Under the pieces are notes generated by a model. That model made no database searches. It was not told the origin of the DNA and saw only the letters and a list, made by a program, of their open reading frames with translations. A DNA stretch of 7,785 bases from Clostridia bacterium (GTDB lineage Bacteria > Bacillota_A > Clostridia > Oscillospirales > CAG-272). Of this stretch, positions 5,976 to 7,785 are shown piece by piece. Both the position numbers and the translations under genes were made by a program. The stretch is from the NCBI GenBank assembly GCA_017632155.1, contig JAGBRZ010000116.1, positions 1 to 7,785 on the forward strand, read 5' to 3'. Numbering within the stretch: position 1 is the first letter of the stretch; the number at the start of each line of letters is the position of its first letter.

Positions 5976-6523
5976 AATAACAGCTCACCATCCTTCCCAA
6001 GAATGATGCGAAGTTCCTTTTTAGCACGATATAAAAGGTTGTCAACCTGTTTGCGGTTCTTTTTCATAACCTTGGCCACCTCGTCATAAGACAAGTCTTC
6101 AAAATATATCAAGTGAATGACAACACGCATATCATCCGGCAGGGAGTTCAGAGCGTTGTTTACCACACGCTTTCGCTCGTCTGCAAGGACAATTTCTTCT
6201 AATGTTTCCTGTTCGGACGACGCCTTGTCTGCCTCAGTAAGCTCTACAAAGTCAATAACCTTGCGGTGCTTTATGTAATTTAAGGCACGGCTGCGACCGA
6301 GCATAAACAAATAAGTTTTCAGCGTTACCTTGAAATTGTACCGATGCTTATTAACCACCAGATCTGAAAAGGCATCAATGGCAATATCTTCGGCTGCGTG
6401 GACGTCATGCACATAACGATCTATGAAGAAAACGAGGTTGTCAAACAACTCCTTCATTATTTCGTCAAAGGCACTTTCATCACCATCAAGGAAACGGCGG
6501 TAGCTACTTGCGCCGTTATCCAT
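5972..6523 (-). CDS. ECF-type sigma-70 family RNA polymerase sigma factor
   Basis: 183 residues, the normal size of an extracytoplasmic-function sigma factor with only regions 2 and 4. Region 2 spans about 8-88: core-binding region 2.2 is seen in AEDIAIDAFSDLVV (44-57), and the -10 reading region 2.4 in TYLFMLGRSRALNYIKHRK (70-88). A linker (89-118) leads to region 4 (about 119-173), with LPDDMRVVIHLIYFEDLSYD and the helix-turn-helix YDEVAKVMKKNRKQVDNLLYRAKKEL (146-171). There is no C-terminal extension. AGGAGG (6537-6532) precedes the ATG at 6523. It is the first gene of a six-gene operon and overlaps its probable anti-sigma gene by 4 bp. The natural targets are probably envelope genes, including perhaps the following four, but no matching ECF promoter is evident in the window. 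Confidence 0.94.
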   Translation of the reverse strand: MDNGASSYRRFLDGDESAFDEIMKELFDNLVFFIDRYVHDVHAAEDIAIDAFSDLVVNKHRYNFKVTLKTYLFMLGRSRALNYIKHRKVIDFVELTEADKASSEQETLEEIVLADERKRVVNNALNSLPDDMRVVIHLIYFEDLSYDEVAKVMKKNRKQVDNLLYRAKKELRIILGKDGELLL

Positions 6524-6538
6524 AGATCTTTCCTCCTA

Positions 6539-6552
6539 ACGTGGGATCACGT
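6539..6552. repeat. Palindrome ACGTG-N4-CACGT in the sigma-factor leader
   Basis: Perfect 5-bp arms (6539-6543 and 6548-6552) flank GGAT, extended to 6 bp by a G-U pair in minus-strand RNA. It abuts the AGGAGG ribosome binding site of the sigma gene (6537-6532) with one base between. It could be a protein-binding dyad downstream of the start point or a small hairpin affecting ribosome access. It is short enough to be chance. Confidence 0.35.
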
Positions 6553-6567
6553 CTGACCCCTTCACTT

Positions 6568-6573
6568 ATTATA
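6568..6573 (-). promoter_or_regulatory. Candidate -10 of the sigma-factor operon promoter
   Basis: A perfect TATAAT on the minus strand, 45 bp before the sigma ATG and between the upstream terminator and the gene, where a promoter is expected. No TTGACA-like -35 is seen 16-18 bp upstream; the hexamer there is close to AGGAAT. There is also no exact TGnTATAAT extension. The promoter may be weak or may need an activator. Confidence 0.45.
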
Positions 6574-6609
6574 CAACTGAGCAATATAAAATTCCTTATA
6601 AGAAAACGC

Positions 6610-6645
6610 AAAAGCCCGTAACTTTTTTGCAAGTTACAGGCTTTT
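6610..6645 (-). terminator. Intrinsic terminator after the kinase/122-aa protein genes
   Basis: A long stem pairs 6610-6624 with 6631-6645 around a 6-base loop. One position is G-U in minus-strand RNA (C-A mismatch on the plus strand), which points to leftward use. The U run is carried partly by the stem base (UUUU, then GCGUUUUC). The plus strand also ends in five T, but no plus-strand gene feeds into it. It separates the kinase unit from the sigma operon. Confidence 0.85.
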
Positions 6646-6721
6646 TCATCATCCGTGTTTAGTTCTTGGGTGGGTGGATGCTCCTATAACCGCACCGGGA
6701 ATTAAATAGATTGTATCTCGT
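6646..6721. other. Untranslated trailer with no recognised feature
   Basis: These 76 bases lie between the stop of the 122-aa protein gene and the terminator. I see no ORF with a ribosome site, no tRNA and no convincing palindrome. No intergenic stretch in the window exceeds 200 bases. Confidence 0.6.
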
Positions 6722-7090
6722 CTAATTCTTATCCAACATATACCCCTTTGCAACTTTAATCCATTTGGCTGATACAACACTATCTTTTCCATCTATTTTG
6801 CCTTTGTAGTCCAAATCAATTAGATCTCCGACATTTATATCTTCAACCTGCATTTTTTCTCCTGTAATTTCCTTAATCGAGATAGTATCACTTGCCTTAA
6901 TGATAACTCTTGATTCTTCATCGTGAATCATGTAGGTAGTGAAATAGGTGCATTTTTCCTGTTCGTTATACTCAATTGATGTCACAACGCCACTAAAGTC
7001 AACTGTTTTCGATGGTTTTGTAATCCAAAACATCGTAATTAAAGTAACAGTAAATAAAATCCAGCCCAAATAAGATAGAATCTTTTTCAT
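6722..7090 (-). CDS. Small single-span membrane protein with an extracellular OB/DUF3221-like domain, next to the histidine kinase
   Basis: 122 residues: MKKI, one membrane span (about 6-23), then an extracytoplasmic beta-rich domain. It reads DFSGVVTSIEYNEQ (31-44), RVIIKASDTISIKEI (61-75), VEDINVGDLIDLDYKG (82-97), then SAKWIKVAKG (107-116). This order of strands, ending in a VGD turn and a closing strand, resembles small OB-fold or DUF3221-like surface proteins; this is a pattern judgement, not a motif match. The start is ATG 7090, fixed by AAGGAGG at 7106-7100. An in-frame extension to 7195 would run back through the kinase 3' end and is rejected. The gene lies 37 bp after the kinase stop and before a terminator, so it is the last gene of that unit. 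It may be an accessory of the kinase or part of its regulon. Confidence 0.85.
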   Translation of the reverse strand: MKKILSYLGWILFTVTLITMFWITKPSKTVDFSGVVTSIEYNEQEKCTYFTTYMIHDEESRVIIKASDTISIKEITGEKMQVEDINVGDLIDLDYKGKIDGKDSVVSAKWIKVAKGYMLDKN

Positions 7091-7097
7091 AGAAACA

Positions 7098-7106
7098 CTC
7101 CTCCTT
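7098..7106 (-). promoter_or_regulatory. Ribosome binding site of the 122-aa membrane protein gene
   Basis: AAGGAGGAG on the minus strand, seven to nine bases before ATG 7090-7088. It fixes this start against the longer in-frame reading that overlaps the kinase gene. Confidence 0.85.
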
Positions 7107-7127
7107 AACGTAACGCATGAAACATAA

Positions 7128-7785
7128 TTATTTGCTTGGAAAAGACACCACAATATTGAGTTTGTCAGAAATGTATTCAGCTCTGATAGTTCCATTCATT
7201 CGCTCGGTAAGCAGCTTTGCGATTGACAAACCGAGTCCCGTTGATTTTCTTGCTGAGTCAACTGTATAGAAGCGGTCAAAGAGTTTACCCACCTCAACCG
7301 TATTCAGCTCCTTTGCGGTGTTGGAAAAAGTAATGCTACCATCTTCATCAAGTGCAACCAAAAAATCCCCGTCTGTGTATTTGATTGCGTTATTGATAAT
7401 ATTACTGAATATCCTTGTCAACGCAGTAGAATCCAGCCTACGCCAAATCGGTTTTGCAGGCAAGTGAATATCGGGTGTGATACCTGCCTCGTGCAATGCA
7501 CCCTCAAATGATATGAGCGTTTCTTCCGCAACACGGCGCATATCCACATTCTCATAGGCCATTTCCGGGGTAGAGGATATTACCGAGTAGCGGAACAGTT
7601 CCTCGGTAAGTTGTTTTAATGTTTCCGAGCGGTTGCGGATCTGTTCGACATATCTTTTTTCGTCTGCAGGTAGGTCTTTCTTTTCCAATAAGTCGAGATA
7701 TCCCCATATAGCAGTTAACGGCGTTCTCAAATCGTGAGAAATGTTTGTAATAGCATCCTTTAATTCCTGATCTCCGTTTTCATAC
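7128..7785 (-). CDS. Two-component sensor histidine kinase, C-terminal part (N-terminus off the window)
   Basis: 218 residues are visible, and the frame is open through the right edge, so the input domain and membrane spans are missing. The dimerisation and phosphoacceptor region begins with ISHDLRTPLTAIWGYLDLLE, with the phosphorylated His at residue 17 of the visible part. The ATP-binding domain shows the N box NIINNAIKY (128-136), the F box KLFDRFYTVDSARKSTG and the G2 box GLGLSIAK (183-190). The usual D-x-G-x-G of the G1 box is replaced by TFSNTAKEL around 153-159, a variant seen in some Firmicutes kinases. It phosphorylates a partner response regulator, which is presumably encoded to the right, outside this window. 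TTG at 7730 lies inside the H box and is not a real start. It is followed by the 122-aa protein gene. Confidence 0.94.
   Translation of the reverse strand, partial: YENGDQELKDAITNISHDLRTPLTAIWGYLDLLEKKDLPADEKRYVEQIRNRSETLKQLTEELFRYSVISSTPEMAYENVDMRRVAEETLISFEGALHEAGITPDIHLPAKPIWRRLDSTALTRIFSNIINNAIKYTDGDFLVALDEDGSITFSNTAKELNTVEVGKLFDRFYTVDSARKSTGLGLSIAKLLTERMNGTIRAEYISDKLNIVVSFPSK

Noticed and set aside
6595..6654. Tiny minus-strand ORF (about 18 codons, starting MMKKPV) through the terminator
   Set aside because: It is made of the terminator hairpin itself and has no ribosome binding site, so it is a chance reading.
6722..7195. Longer in-frame version of the 122-aa protein starting at 7195
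   Set aside because: It would overlap the end of the kinase gene and place the membrane anchor internally. ATG 7090 has AAGGAGG at ideal spacing.
1..7785. CRISPR array, tRNA or rRNA genes, insertion sequences, att sites, replication origin
   Set aside because: No regularly spaced repeats, cloverleaf, transposase, long terminal inverted repeats or iteron clusters were seen on either strand.

Overview
The window looks like chromosomal DNA from a low-to-moderate GC Firmicute, most likely a gut-type member of the Clostridia. The reasons are the strong AAGGAGG-type ribosome binding sites in front of almost every gene, the tight co-directional operons, the single-membrane envelope proteins (a lipobox lipoprotein and N-terminally anchored extracellular proteins), and the protein families present. 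No species can be assigned from the sequence alone. All supported genes lie on the minus strand, so transcription runs from right to left, and no plus-strand gene is credible.

In transcription order: (1) 7785-7128 is the C-terminal part of a sensor histidine kinase cut by the right edge. It is followed by a 122-residue single-span membrane protein (7090-6722) and a hairpin terminator (6645-6610). (2) 6523-1836 is a six-gene operon: an ECF-type sigma factor; a single-span, probably anti-sigma, membrane protein overlapping it by 4 bp (ATGA); a small lipoprotein; two large N-terminally anchored extracellular proteins (477 and 438 aa); and a four-span membrane protein. The gaps are short and a strong hairpin terminator closes the operon at 1825-1798. 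(3) 1777-1 is a BlaI/MecI repressor and M56 (BlaR1/MecR1-like) metalloprotease pair with a GTGA overlap, followed by a multi-span membrane protein that runs off the left edge. This unit has a readable promoter (TTGACA, 17 bp, TAGTAT) covered by two tandem operators of the form ACTAT-N4-ATAGT spaced 18 bp apart.

The window therefore holds three different membrane signalling devices back to back: a two-component kinase, an ECF sigma/anti-sigma pair, and a repressor controlled by a membrane protease. Each is joined to small membrane or extracellular proteins of unknown function. A likely reading is an envelope-sensing and response region, with the sigma operon encoding its own surface proteins. 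The two large surface proteins share an ESYPAQ-containing module resembling DUF3221/OB-fold proteins, and the 122-aa protein beside the kinase may carry a related fold. The M56 protein has no penicillin-binding sensor domain, so beta-lactam sensing is not supported. The ligand, the regulon of the sigma factor and the roles of the surface proteins cannot be read from the sequence.
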